DNA of 5,832 nucleotides from an uncultured beta proteobacterium (GTDB taxonomy: Bacteria; Pseudomonadota; Gammaproteobacteria; Burkholderiales; Burkholderiaceae_C), in assembly GCA_903914985.1 (NCBI GenBank), contig CAIWRE010000235.1, positions 1 to 5,832 on the forward strand, in the 5' to 3' direction. Shown piece after piece: positions 1-5,765 of the stretch (its first letter is position 1; each line of letters opens with the position of its first letter). The translations under genes were made by a program, and so were the position numbers. The notes beneath the pieces were generated by a model. The model did no database searches, was not told the DNA's origin, and saw only the letters and a program-made list of their open reading frames with translations.

Positions 1-1056
1 ATCGGCATCCAGGCCGACGCGCTGCTGTGCCGTGCCGACCGCCGCATCCCGGAAGACGAACGCGCCAAGATCTCGTTGTTCACCAACGTGCCCGAATGGG
101 GCGTGATCTCCATGTGGGACGTGGACACGATTTACAAAGTGCCCCGCATGCTGCACGAGCAAGGGCTGGACGGCCTGATTTGCGACAAATTGCGCCTGAA
201 CACGCCACCCGCCAAGCTGCAACGCTGGGACGATCTGGTGTACGAAACCGAGCACCCCGAAGGCGAAGTCACGATCGCCATGGTCGGCAAGTACGTGGAT
301 TTGTCTGACAGCTACAAGTCGCTCAACGAAGCGCTGCGCCATGCGGGCATGAAAAACCATGTCAAGGTCAAAATCAGCTACATTGATTCGGAAACCATCA
401 CAGCCGAATCGGTGCAGCAACTCGCCAAATTTGATGCGGTGCTGGTGCCCGGCGGTTTTGGCAAGCGCGGCATCGAGGGAAAAATCACGGCGGCACGTTT
501 TGCCCGCGAAAACATGGTGCCCTACCTGGGCATTTGCCTGGGCCTGCAGGTCGCGACCATTGAATTTGCGCGGCACGTCGCGGGACTCGCAGACGCCAAC
601 AGCACGGAGTTCGAGCCCGAGAGCCCCAACCCTGTGATTGCGCTGATCACCGAGTGGAAAGACAGCGACGGCACCATCAACACCCGCGACAAAAACTCCG
701 ATCTCGGCGGCACCATGCGCCTGGGCGCGCAAAGCTCGGACGTGGCCAAGAACACGATCGCCCACACCATTTATGGCGATGTGGTGACGGAACGCCACCG
801 CCACCGCTACGAAGCCAATGTGCATTACCTGGAGCAGCTTCGCAGCGCGGGCTTGGTGATATCGGCCCTGACCCAGCGTGAGCAGCTCACCGAAATGGTG
901 GAGCTGCCCCAGTCGGTGCATCCCTGGTTTGTGGGTGTGCAGTTCCACCCTGAATTCAAATCGACCCCTTGGGACGGCCACCCGCTCTTCAATGCCTTTA
1001 TCCGCGCCGCACTCGACCACCAATTGGGCGGCAAAACCCTGAAAGTGGCGGCATGA
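1..1056 (+). CDS. pyrG: CTP synthase (glutamine-hydrolysing), 3' part only
   Basis: This cytoplasmic enzyme makes CTP from UTP, ATP and glutamine, the last step of pyrimidine nucleotide synthesis. The reading frame is open from base 1, so the start lies upstream. The 351 residues seen correspond to the C-terminal part of a protein of about 550, with roughly 200 N-terminal residues missing (P-loop and most of the amidoligase domain). The visible part has the end of the synthase domain (NVPEWGVISMWDVDTIYKVP, from about residue 29) and then a complete class I glutamine amidotransferase domain. The nucleophile is Cys179 in PYLGICLGLQ (codon at 535). His316 and Glu318 in QFHPEF (codons at 946 and 952) complete the triad. 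LVPGGFGKRG and DLGGTMRLGAQ are further family motifs. The stop codon overlaps the kdsA start, implying co-transcription. Identification is secure; only the 5' end is missing. Confidence 0.98.
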   Translation: MGIQADALLCRADRRIPEDERAKISLFTNVPEWGVISMWDVDTIYKVPRMLHEQGLDGLICDKLRLNTPPAKLQRWDDLVYETEHPEGEVTIAMVGKYVDLSDSYKSLNEALRHAGMKNHVKVKISYIDSETITAESVQQLAKFDAVLVPGGFGKRGIEGKITAARFARENMVPYLGICLGLQVATIEFARHVAGLADANSTEFEPESPNPVIALITEWKDSDGTINTRDKNSDLGGTMRLGAQSSDVAKNTIAHTIYGDVVTERHRHRYEANVHYLEQLRSAGLVISALTQREQLTEMVELPQSVHPWFVGVQFHPEFKSTPWDGHPLFNAFIRAALDHQLGGKTLKVAA

Positions 1057-1907
1057 AGCTCTGCGGTTTTGACGTCGGGCTCGATCACCGCATTTTTTTG
1101 ATTGCAGGGCCCTGTGTCATCGAGTCTGAGCAATTGCAGATGGACACGGCGGGTACCCTCCAAGAAATCACCAGCAGCCTGGGCATCCCCTTTATTTTCA
1201 AGAGCAGCTTTGACAAGGCCAACCGCTCCAGTGGAAGCACGTTTCGCGGCCCTGGCATCGACAAGGGCCTGGAAATTTTGGCCAAGGTCAAGCGCGATTT
1301 GGGCGTGCCGATCCTGACGGACATCCACTCCGAAGACCAGATTGCACAGGTCAGCGCCGTGGTCGACGTGCTGCAAACCCCCGCCTTTTTGTGCCGTCAG
1401 ACTGATTTCATTCGCGCCGTAGCCCAGTCGGGCAAGCCGGTCAACATCAAGAAAGGCCAGTTCCTGGCGCCGGGCGATATGAAAAACGTGATCGACAAAG
1501 CGCGTGCCGCGGCACGTGAGGCCGGGCTCGATGAGGACAATTTCATGGCCTGCGAACGCGGGGCCAGCTTTGGCTACAACAACCTGGTGAGCGATATGCG
1601 AAGCCTGGCCATCATGCGCGAGACCGGTGCGCCGGTGGTGTTCGACGCCACGCATTCAGTGCAGTTGCCTGGCGGCCAGGGCACCAGCAGTGGTGGACAG
1701 CGCGAGATGGTGCCGGTGTTGGCGCGCGCGGCGGTGGCGGTGGGCGTGGCGGGTCTGTTCATGGAAACCCACCCGGACCCCTCCAAAGCGCTCAGCGATG
1801 GTCCCAATGCAGTGCCACTCAAGCACATGCGCGCCCTGCTGGAGACTTTGGTGGAACTGGATTACGTCACCAAAAAGAACTCTTTTCTGGAAAATAACTT
1901 CCAGTAA
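1053..1907 (+). CDS. kdsA: 3-deoxy-8-phosphooctulonate (Kdo-8-P) synthase, metal-dependent type
   Basis: This enzyme condenses PEP with D-arabinose 5-phosphate to give Kdo 8-phosphate, the committed step to the Kdo of the lipopolysaccharide inner core. It acts in the cytoplasm. The product is 284 residues, a normal length. I start it at the ATG at 1053, which overlaps the pyrG stop as ATGA. An open frame extends upstream to 969, but those codons lie inside pyrG and the family N-terminus (MKLCGFDVGLDHRIFLIAGP) begins at 1053. No strong Shine-Dalgarno precedes it, which fits translational coupling. The substrate motif KSSFDKANRSS spans residues 50-60. Cys21 (in AGPCVIES), His201 (FDATHSVQ), Glu238 (FMETHPDP) and Asp249 (ALSDGPN) match the four metal ligands of the Aquifex-type enzyme. 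The E. coli-type enzyme has Asn where Cys21 stands. Function is very secure; metal dependence is inferred from residues. Confidence 0.97.
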   Translation: MKLCGFDVGLDHRIFLIAGPCVIESEQLQMDTAGTLQEITSSLGIPFIFKSSFDKANRSSGSTFRGPGIDKGLEILAKVKRDLGVPILTDIHSEDQIAQVSAVVDVLQTPAFLCRQTDFIRAVAQSGKPVNIKKGQFLAPGDMKNVIDKARAAAREAGLDEDNFMACERGASFGYNNLVSDMRSLAIMRETGAPVVFDATHSVQLPGGQGTSSGGQREMVPVLARAAVAVGVAGLFMETHPDPSKALSDGPNAVPLKHMRALLETLVELDYVTKKNSFLENNFQ

Positions 1908-1979
1908 TCAACGTACAAAACAGCATCCAGCCTTGGTGCGGGACACGATTTTTGACATTAACCTTTTGAAAGACCAGCG

Positions 1980-3263
1980 ATGAGCGCAATTGTGGACATA
2001 GTGGGACGCGAAATTTTGGACAGCCGGGGCAATCCCACCGTCGAGTGTGATGTGTTGTTGGAAAGCGGCACCATGGGCCGTGCAGCCGTTCCGTCCGGCG
2101 CCTCTACCGGTTCTCGCGAAGCAATTGAGTTGCGCGATGGCGACCACATGCGCTACCTGGGCAAAGGCGTGCGCAAGGCGGTGGACCACATCAATACCGA
2201 AATTTCTGAAGCTGTGCTCGGACTCGATGCCTCTGAACAGGCTTTTTTGGACAAGACCCTGATTGACCTGGACGGCACCGACAACAAGAGCCGCCTGGGC
2301 GCCAACGCCATGCTGGCAGTGTCGATGGCGGTGGCTCGTGCGGCGGCCGAGGAGGCGGGACTTCCCTTGTACCGTTACTTCGGCGGCATGGGTGCGGTGC
2401 AAATGCCCGTCCCGATGATGAACGTCATCAATGGCGGCGAGCACGCGAACAACAACCTTGATTTGCAAGAGCTGATGATCATTCCGGTGGGAGCTCCCAG
2501 CTTTCGTGAAGCGCTGCGCTATGGCGCTGAAGTCTTTCATGCACTGAAGAAGATCCTGCACGCCAAAGGCATCAGCACGGCGGTGGGCGACGAAGGCGGC
2601 TTTGCACCCAACGTGCCCAACCATGAAGCGGCGATTCAGATGATTCTGGAGGCCATCGACAACGCGGGTTTTGTGGCGGGTGAACAAATCGCCCTCGGCC
2701 TGGACTGTGCAGCGTCTGAGTTTTACAAAGACGGCAAGTACGAGCTGGCCGGTGAAGGCCTGAGCTTGACGGCGCAGGAGTGGACCGACATGCTCGCAGC
2801 CTGGGTGGACAAATACCCCATCATCAGCATCGAAGACGGCATGGCCGAGGGCGACTGGGATGGCTGGAAAATTCTGACCGACCGCCTCGGAAAAACCGTG
2901 CAAATCGTGGGCGACGACCTGTTTGTGACCAACACCAAGATTTTGAAAGAAGGCATCGACAAGGGTATCGCCAACTCGATCCTGATCAAAATCAACCAGA
3001 TCGGCACGCTGACAGAAACTTTTGCTGCCATCGAGATGGCCAAGCGCGCGGGTTATACCGCCGTGGTGAGCCACCGCTCCGGCGAGACGGAAGACACCAC
3101 GATCGCCGACATCGCTGTGGGCACCAACGCCGGACAAATCAAAACAGGTTCCCTGAGCCGCTCCGACCGCATGGCCAAGTACAACCAGTTGCTTCGCATT
3201 GAAGAAGACCTGGGCGAAGTGGCGGTGTACCCCGGACGCTCCGCGTTTTACAACCTGCGCTAA
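1980..3263 (+). CDS. eno: Enolase (phosphopyruvate hydratase)
   Basis: Enolase interconverts 2-phosphoglycerate and PEP in glycolysis and gluconeogenesis. The protein is 427 residues, close to the usual 425-435. The N-terminal domain starts with the typical SAIVDIVGREILDSRGNPTV and carries the flexible loop PSGASTGSREA. In the TIM-barrel domain, general acid-base residues Glu164 (LQELMI), Glu205 (GDEGGFAPN) and Lys337 are present. The enolase signature ILIKINQIGTLTE spans 334-346. His365 (SHRSGETED) and Lys388 (GQIKTGS) also contact substrate. Asp242, Glu285 and the Asp pair at 312-313 (GDDLF) supply the Mg2+ ligands. A 72-nt spacer separates it from kdsA. The spacer has a TTGACA at 1952-1957 but no fitting -10 before the start, and only a weak GAAAGA as ribosome site (1968-1973). 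It may therefore be read from the upstream operon, or from a promoter I cannot identify. Its product PEP is the KdsA substrate. Confidence 0.98.
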   Translation: MSAIVDIVGREILDSRGNPTVECDVLLESGTMGRAAVPSGASTGSREAIELRDGDHMRYLGKGVRKAVDHINTEISEAVLGLDASEQAFLDKTLIDLDGTDNKSRLGANAMLAVSMAVARAAAEEAGLPLYRYFGGMGAVQMPVPMMNVINGGEHANNNLDLQELMIIPVGAPSFREALRYGAEVFHALKKILHAKGISTAVGDEGGFAPNVPNHEAAIQMILEAIDNAGFVAGEQIALGLDCAASEFYKDGKYELAGEGLSLTAQEWTDMLAAWVDKYPIISIEDGMAEGDWDGWKILTDRLGKTVQIVGDDLFVTNTKILKEGIDKGIANSILIKINQIGTLTETFAAIEMAKRAGYTAVVSHRSGETEDTTIADIAVGTNAGQIKTGSLSRSDRMAKYNQLLRIEEDLGEVAVYPGRSAFYNLR

Positions 3264-3271
3264 ACACTGCG

Positions 3272-3547
3272 ATGGGTCGTCGACTGGTTCCTGCTGCCCT
3301 GCTCTTGCTGCTGCTGGTGTTGCAGGGCCAGTTGTGGTTTGGGCGCGGCAGCCTGCCCAATGTGGCGCGCTTGGGTAACGAACTCGCTGCGCAGCAACGC
3401 AGCAATGCAGAAGCAGCCCAGGTCAATGCGCGCATGGAAGCCGAAATCCGCGACCTGCGCGAAGGTTTGGAGATGGTGGAAGAAAAGGCCCGCTCCGAAC
3501 TGGGCATGGTCAAGCCCAATGAAATCTTTGTTCAAGTCACAAAGTAG
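3272..3547 (+). CDS. ftsB: Cell division protein FtsB
   Basis: FtsB is a small bitopic inner-membrane protein that pairs with FtsL and binds FtsQ in the divisome, helping to switch on septal peptidoglycan synthesis by FtsWI. The 91-residue product has the standard layout. A short basic N-terminus (MGRR) precedes one membrane span at about residues 5-23, rich in Leu and ending in the conserved LWFG. A periplasmic coiled coil follows at about 31-65 (NELAAQQRSNAEA), then the conserved EEKARSELGM block at 70-79 and a short KPNEIFVQV tail. Its start lies only 8 nt after the eno stop and has no clear Shine-Dalgarno, so translational coupling to the highly expressed eno is likely. Adjacency of eno and ftsB is common in proteobacteria. 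Identification rests on topology, the LWFG and EExARxEL motifs, length and context. Confidence 0.93.
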   Translation: MGRRLVPAALLLLLLVLQGQLWFGRGSLPNVARLGNELAAQQRSNAEAAQVNARMEAEIRDLREGLEMVEEKARSELGMVKPNEIFVQVTK

Positions 3548-3552
3548 GCCTG

Positions 3553-3583
3553 GCCAGAGCAGCTCAAGCATGTTTGGTCTGGC
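3553..3583 (+). repeat. Inverted repeat ending at the start codon of the P-loop gene
   Basis: GCCAGA (3553-3558) and TCTGGC (3578-3583) are perfect inverted arms. After one G-G mismatch, the CA at 3560-3561 pairs with the TG at 3575-3576. The 3' arm ends directly before the GTG at 3584, and the loop holds an ATG (3570). There is no T-run after it, so it is not a normal intrinsic terminator. As RNA it could hinder ribosome access to the next gene. The repeat is visible; a regulatory role is only a guess. Confidence 0.35.
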
Positions 3584-4117
3584 GTGAGGATTGCGCTGTT
3601 GGGTGCCCCGGGCACCGGCAAAACATCGCTTGCTGAGACAATGGTGACGGCGCTTCAAGCGCGTGGCCACAATGCCCACATCCTCGCGCCAAATGACCGG
3701 CAGTTGCCGGACCGTGACTTTGCCATCGTCGATGGCACACCGCTCTTAGCGGCCGTGCAGCGCGACGTCGACGCACACGATAAGTCACTCTACCCCCACG
3801 CCGTCACCCGGCAAGCGCAGTACGACATCACACTGTTGGCCGGCCTGGACCTGCCCCACACCAACACCGAACGGCACCACGCTATTGACGCGCGCTTACG
3901 CGAGATATTGCAAACGCATGACCTGCGCTACAGCGTGGTGTATGGAACCGGTAGGCAGCGAACCGCGTCTGCTCTGCTTGCCATAGACCAGTGGTCAGGC
4001 TTGGGCACTGTAGACCAGGCGCATGAGCCCTCGCGCTGGCAATGGGTGTGTGACAAATGCTCGGACGCGCATTGCGAACACCAGTTATTCACTTCTTTGC
4101 TGGGCAGAGAAGCATAA
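3584..4117 (+). CDS. P-loop ATP-binding protein, NadR-like (nicotinamide riboside kinase-like) fold
   Basis: This 177-residue protein has no name I can assign with certainty. A Walker A motif GAPGTGKTS lies at residues 7-15, right after the first strand. A Walker B-like strand FAIVDGTPL lies at 46-54. The stretch YDITLLAGLDLPH (80-92) resembles the 'YDlyLLxxpDvPW' segment of NadR-type riboside kinases in the AAA_28/NadR group, and the helix and strand at about 98-120 (ending SVVYGTG) fit that fold. The C-terminus (WVCDKCSDAHCEHQLF, 154-169) holds three Cys and two or three His in a compact cluster that could bind metal. I start it at GTG 3584 because the family typically begins a few residues before the P-loop and there is no in-frame ATG before it. 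The ribosome site is poor. Codons such as TTA appear here and look less adapted than in eno. An ATPase or kinase role is likely; the substrate is unknown. Confidence 0.72.
   Translation: MRIALLGAPGTGKTSLAETMVTALQARGHNAHILAPNDRQLPDRDFAIVDGTPLLAAVQRDVDAHDKSLYPHAVTRQAQYDITLLAGLDLPHTNTERHHAIDARLREILQTHDLRYSVVYGTGRQRTASALLAIDQWSGLGTVDQAHEPSRWQWVCDKCSDAHCEHQLFTSLLGREA
4092..4112. terminator. Possible weak hairpin terminator between convergent genes
   Basis: CTTCTTTG (4092-4099) pairs with CAGAGAAG (4105-4112) in an 8-bp stem with one G-T wobble and a 5-base loop. It lies in the last codons of the P-loop gene, next to the 8-nt gap before the convergent hslO stop. It is the only stem I see at this junction. 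Neither side is followed by a clear T-run, so it is not a canonical intrinsic terminator. It may serve as a 3'-end stabilising stem or be fortuitous. Confidence 0.22.
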
Positions 4118-4125
4118 AGCGCCAA

Positions 4126-5115
4126 TCAGTGGGGCGTATCGCCACCGTCCAATTGTTGGGTCTGCGGCACAAACAGCCGCGCCGTGTCCACCGGGTCAAA
4201 GTGGTACTGCACCCCGCAAAACTCGCAGGCCACCTCGATGTTGGGGCGTTCTTGCAAAATGCTGTGCGCCTCATCGGCACCCAGCCCGACAATCATGCGC
4301 GCCACACGCTCACGGCTGCAGCTGCAGGCAAAACGCGGGGCAGTGTCACCCTGCTGTGGCTCGAAGCGGGTGATTGTTTCTTCCCAAAACAAGCGCCGCA
4401 GCACGGTATCGGCATCCAGGGTCAGCAACTCTTCGCGCTGCAAGCTGCTGGCCAAAATGGCAATGCGGTTGTAGTGCTCATTGAGACCGATCTGGTCTTC
4501 ATTGTCTTTGCTCACCAGGCTGCCCGACAAATTGCCTTCGCCTTGCACGGGCAGGCGCTGTATCAGCAAGCCAGCGGCCACATGCTCATCCGCCGCCAAC
4601 ACCAAGGTGGTGTCGAGTTGTTCGCTTTGCAGCATGTAGTGCTCCAGCACTTCGTTGAGCTTGTCGATGGGCTTGCCGTGGTCGTCAAACAGCGGCACCA
4701 CCCCTTGGTAGGGTTGCTGCCCCGGGAACTTGGTTTGCGGATCCAGCGTGATCGCGCAGCGCCCCTGGTTGTTGACATTGACCATTTGGCTCAGCGTGGC
4801 GCCGTCGGGCACATCCTGTGTCACCGATGCCGTAGCACGCAACTCGAGGTTGGACTGCACCTCCACCACTGCCAGCTTGACCGGGCCGTCACCCATGATT
4901 TGCAGCACCAGTGCGCCGTCAAACTTGATGCTGGACTGCATCAGCACCCCTGCAGCCACCATCTCGCCCAGCATATTGCGCACCGGGCTCGTGTAGGCGC
5001 CATGCTCGCTGTTGGAGGCGCGACGGCGTAACACTTCGGTCCAGGTGTCGGTCAGACGAACCAGAATGCCGCGCACCGGCAAACCATCAAAAATAAACTT
5101 GTGCAATTCAGACAC
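4126..5115 (-). CDS. hslO: Redox-regulated holdase chaperone Hsp33
   Basis: Hsp33 is a cytoplasmic ATP-independent chaperone. Oxidation releases its zinc, unfolds the C-terminal switch and exposes a client-binding surface that guards against aggregation during oxidative stress. The 329-residue product has the N-terminal chaperone core with PVRNMLGEMVAAGVLMQSSI (44-63, close to the family consensus) and Gly-rich segments such as LQIMGDGPVKL. The linker region carries LFWEE (242-246), and the C-terminal redox switch holds Cys264-x-Cys266 (FACSCSRER) and Cys297-x2-Cys300 (CEFCG). The 31-residue step between the two pairs is the family spacing. The protein is longer than the E. coli one (about 290) because of a few loops and a C-terminal tail. 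The start is GTG at 5115, supported by a GGAG six bases upstream. It follows the gamma-carbonic-anhydrase gene on the same strand after 79 nt, so co-transcription is possible. Confidence 0.96.
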   Translation of the reverse strand: MSELHKFIFDGLPVRGILVRLTDTWTEVLRRRASNSEHGAYTSPVRNMLGEMVAAGVLMQSSIKFDGALVLQIMGDGPVKLAVVEVQSNLELRATASVTQDVPDGATLSQMVNVNNQGRCAITLDPQTKFPGQQPYQGVVPLFDDHGKPIDKLNEVLEHYMLQSEQLDTTLVLAADEHVAAGLLIQRLPVQGEGNLSGSLVSKDNEDQIGLNEHYNRIAILASSLQREELLTLDADTVLRRLFWEETITRFEPQQGDTAPRFACSCSRERVARMIVGLGADEAHSILQERPNIEVACEFCGVQYHFDPVDTARLFVPQTQQLDGGDTPH

Positions 5116-5121
5116 GCACTA

Positions 5122-5125
5122 CTCC
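5122..5125 (-). promoter_or_regulatory. Ribosome binding site fixing the hslO GTG start
   Basis: Read on the minus strand, GGAG is followed by six bases (TAGTGC) and then GTG. This good spacing supports the non-ATG start at 5115 over any later codon, and the family N-terminus (SELHKFIF) follows at once. Confidence 0.6.
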
Positions 5126-5194
5126 GTAAATGCCAGGCGATGGGGCCAGGCTCAGTGGGCGCGGGCAAGCCGCAAAAATGGTTGGACCGTCAGA

Positions 5195-5719
5195 TCAAGC
5201 GATCTTGTGCAACTCTGACTTGAAGCGTTTGGCGTTTTCAATGTAGTGCTGGGCGCTCAGTCGCAAGGCCTGGATTTGCTCAGGAGTTAGGCTGCGCACC
5301 ACCTTGGCCGGGGTGCCCATGATCATCGAGCCATCTGGAAACTCTTTGCCCTCGGTCACCAGCGAACCCGCGCCCACCAGGCAGTTTTTGCCGATTTTTG
5401 CGCCGTTGAGCACGATGGCGCCAATACCGATGAGCGACTCATCGCCGATGGTGCATCCGTGCAGCATGACCTTGTGGCCCACCGTTACGTGCTTGCCCAC
5501 ACGCAGGGGTTGTCCAATATCGGCATGCAAGACACTGCAGTCCTGAATATTGCTTCCCTCGCCAATAGAAATGCTCTCGGTGTCACCGCGGATGACGACG
5601 CCGAACCATACGCTGGTGTCAGCCGCCAGATCCACCCGGCCCATGACCTGGGCGCTGTCAGCCACCCAGGCCGACTCCGCCAGCGTGGGGGAAACGTGTT
5701 CTAACTCGTAAATTGCCAT
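5195..5719 (-). CDS. Gamma-carbonic-anhydrase-family protein (YrdA/PaaY-like, left-handed beta-helix)
   Basis: The 174-residue product is built of hexapeptide repeats (for example VGKHVTVGHKVMLHGCTIG), which form the left-handed beta-helix of trimeric gamma-class carbonic anhydrases. It ends in a C-terminal helix (about 142-170). His65, His82 and His87 match the three metal ligands of the archaeal enzyme Cam, and Arg44, Asp46, Asn57, Gln59 and Asp60 match its active-site framework. The Cam proton-shuttle residue equivalent to Glu62 is Thr47 here, and the acidic loop is missing, as in YrdA/PaaY-type relatives. It could hydrate CO2 weakly, or do something else; activity cannot be read from sequence. 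I start it at ATG 5719, not the in-frame TTG at 5725, because GAGGG sits five bases before the ATG but touches the TTG. hslO follows on the same strand; a divergent gene starts upstream. Confidence 0.93.
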   Translation of the reverse strand: MAIYELEHVSPTLAESAWVADSAQVMGRVDLAADTSVWFGVVIRGDTESISIGEGSNIQDCSVLHADIGQPLRVGKHVTVGHKVMLHGCTIGDESLIGIGAIVLNGAKIGKNCLVGAGSLVTEGKEFPDGSMIMGTPAKVVRSLTPEQIQALRLSAQHYIENAKRFKSELHKIA

Positions 5720-5725
5720 GGCCAA

Positions 5726-5730
5726 CCCTC
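5726..5730 (-). promoter_or_regulatory. Ribosome binding site deciding the start of the gamma-CA-like gene
   Basis: On the minus strand GAGGG is followed by TTGGC and then ATG (5719). The five-base gap suits the ATG. The alternative TTG at 5725 directly abuts the GAGGG and could not be used with it. Confidence 0.7.
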
Positions 5731-5750
5731 ATGAAACGCGGTGCTGCGAA

Positions 5751-5764
5751 CCTAGAATTGTAGG
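5751..5764. promoter_or_regulatory. Near-palindrome with back-to-back -10-like hexamers in the divergent spacer
   Basis: CCTAGAATTGTAGG is a palindrome at 12 of 14 positions, in the middle of the 46-nt gap between the gamma-CA-like start and the divergent ATG at 5766. It contains TAGAAT on the plus strand (5753-5758) and TACAAT on the minus strand (5762-5757), each one base from the sigma-70 -10 consensus. I see no good -35 at 16-18 nt for either. A plus-strand start about seven bases on would fall at or near the ATG, implying a leaderless or nearly leaderless message. A promoter, an operator, both or neither are possible. Confidence 0.35.
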
Positions 5765-5765
5765 G

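Noticed and set aside
1..13. ATCGGCATCCAGG at the window start recurring at 4408-4420
   Set aside because: The second copy lies in a gene on the opposite strand and encodes unrelated residues. A 13-base match built from common codons is expected by chance in coding DNA of this composition.
825..1655. 276-codon minus-strand open frame opposite pyrG and kdsA
   Set aside because: It crosses the junction of two secure genes on the other strand and shows only antisense-type composition.
1952..1957. TTGACA upstream of eno as a promoter -35
   Set aside because: At 16-18 nt downstream it reaches the eno start codon, with no -10-like hexamer, so it cannot serve as a normal eno promoter.
1908..3137. 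409-codon minus-strand open frame opposite eno
   Set aside because: It lies wholly opposite a perfectly conserved enolase. GC-rich third positions suppress stops in this antisense frame, and its Ala/His/Val/Gln-rich product shows no domain. Its end next to the kdsA stop is coincidence.
4057..5031. 324-codon plus-strand open frame opposite hslO
   Set aside because: It is antisense to a gene with all Hsp33 motifs. The product is His/Gln/Ala/Leu-rich with no recognisable pattern and would overlap the end of the P-loop gene.
5116..5194. Terminator or separate promoter in the 79-nt gap between the gamma-CA-like gene and hslO
   Set aside because: I see short repeats of CCAGGC but no stable stem followed by T residues and no convincing promoter hexamer pair; only the hslO ribosome site is supported.
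5731..5763. Ten-codon frame (MKRGAANLEL) ending just before the divergent gene's ATG, as a leader peptide
   Set aside because: It has no ribosome site, and the only -10-like element on that strand lies inside it, so it would probably not be in the transcript.
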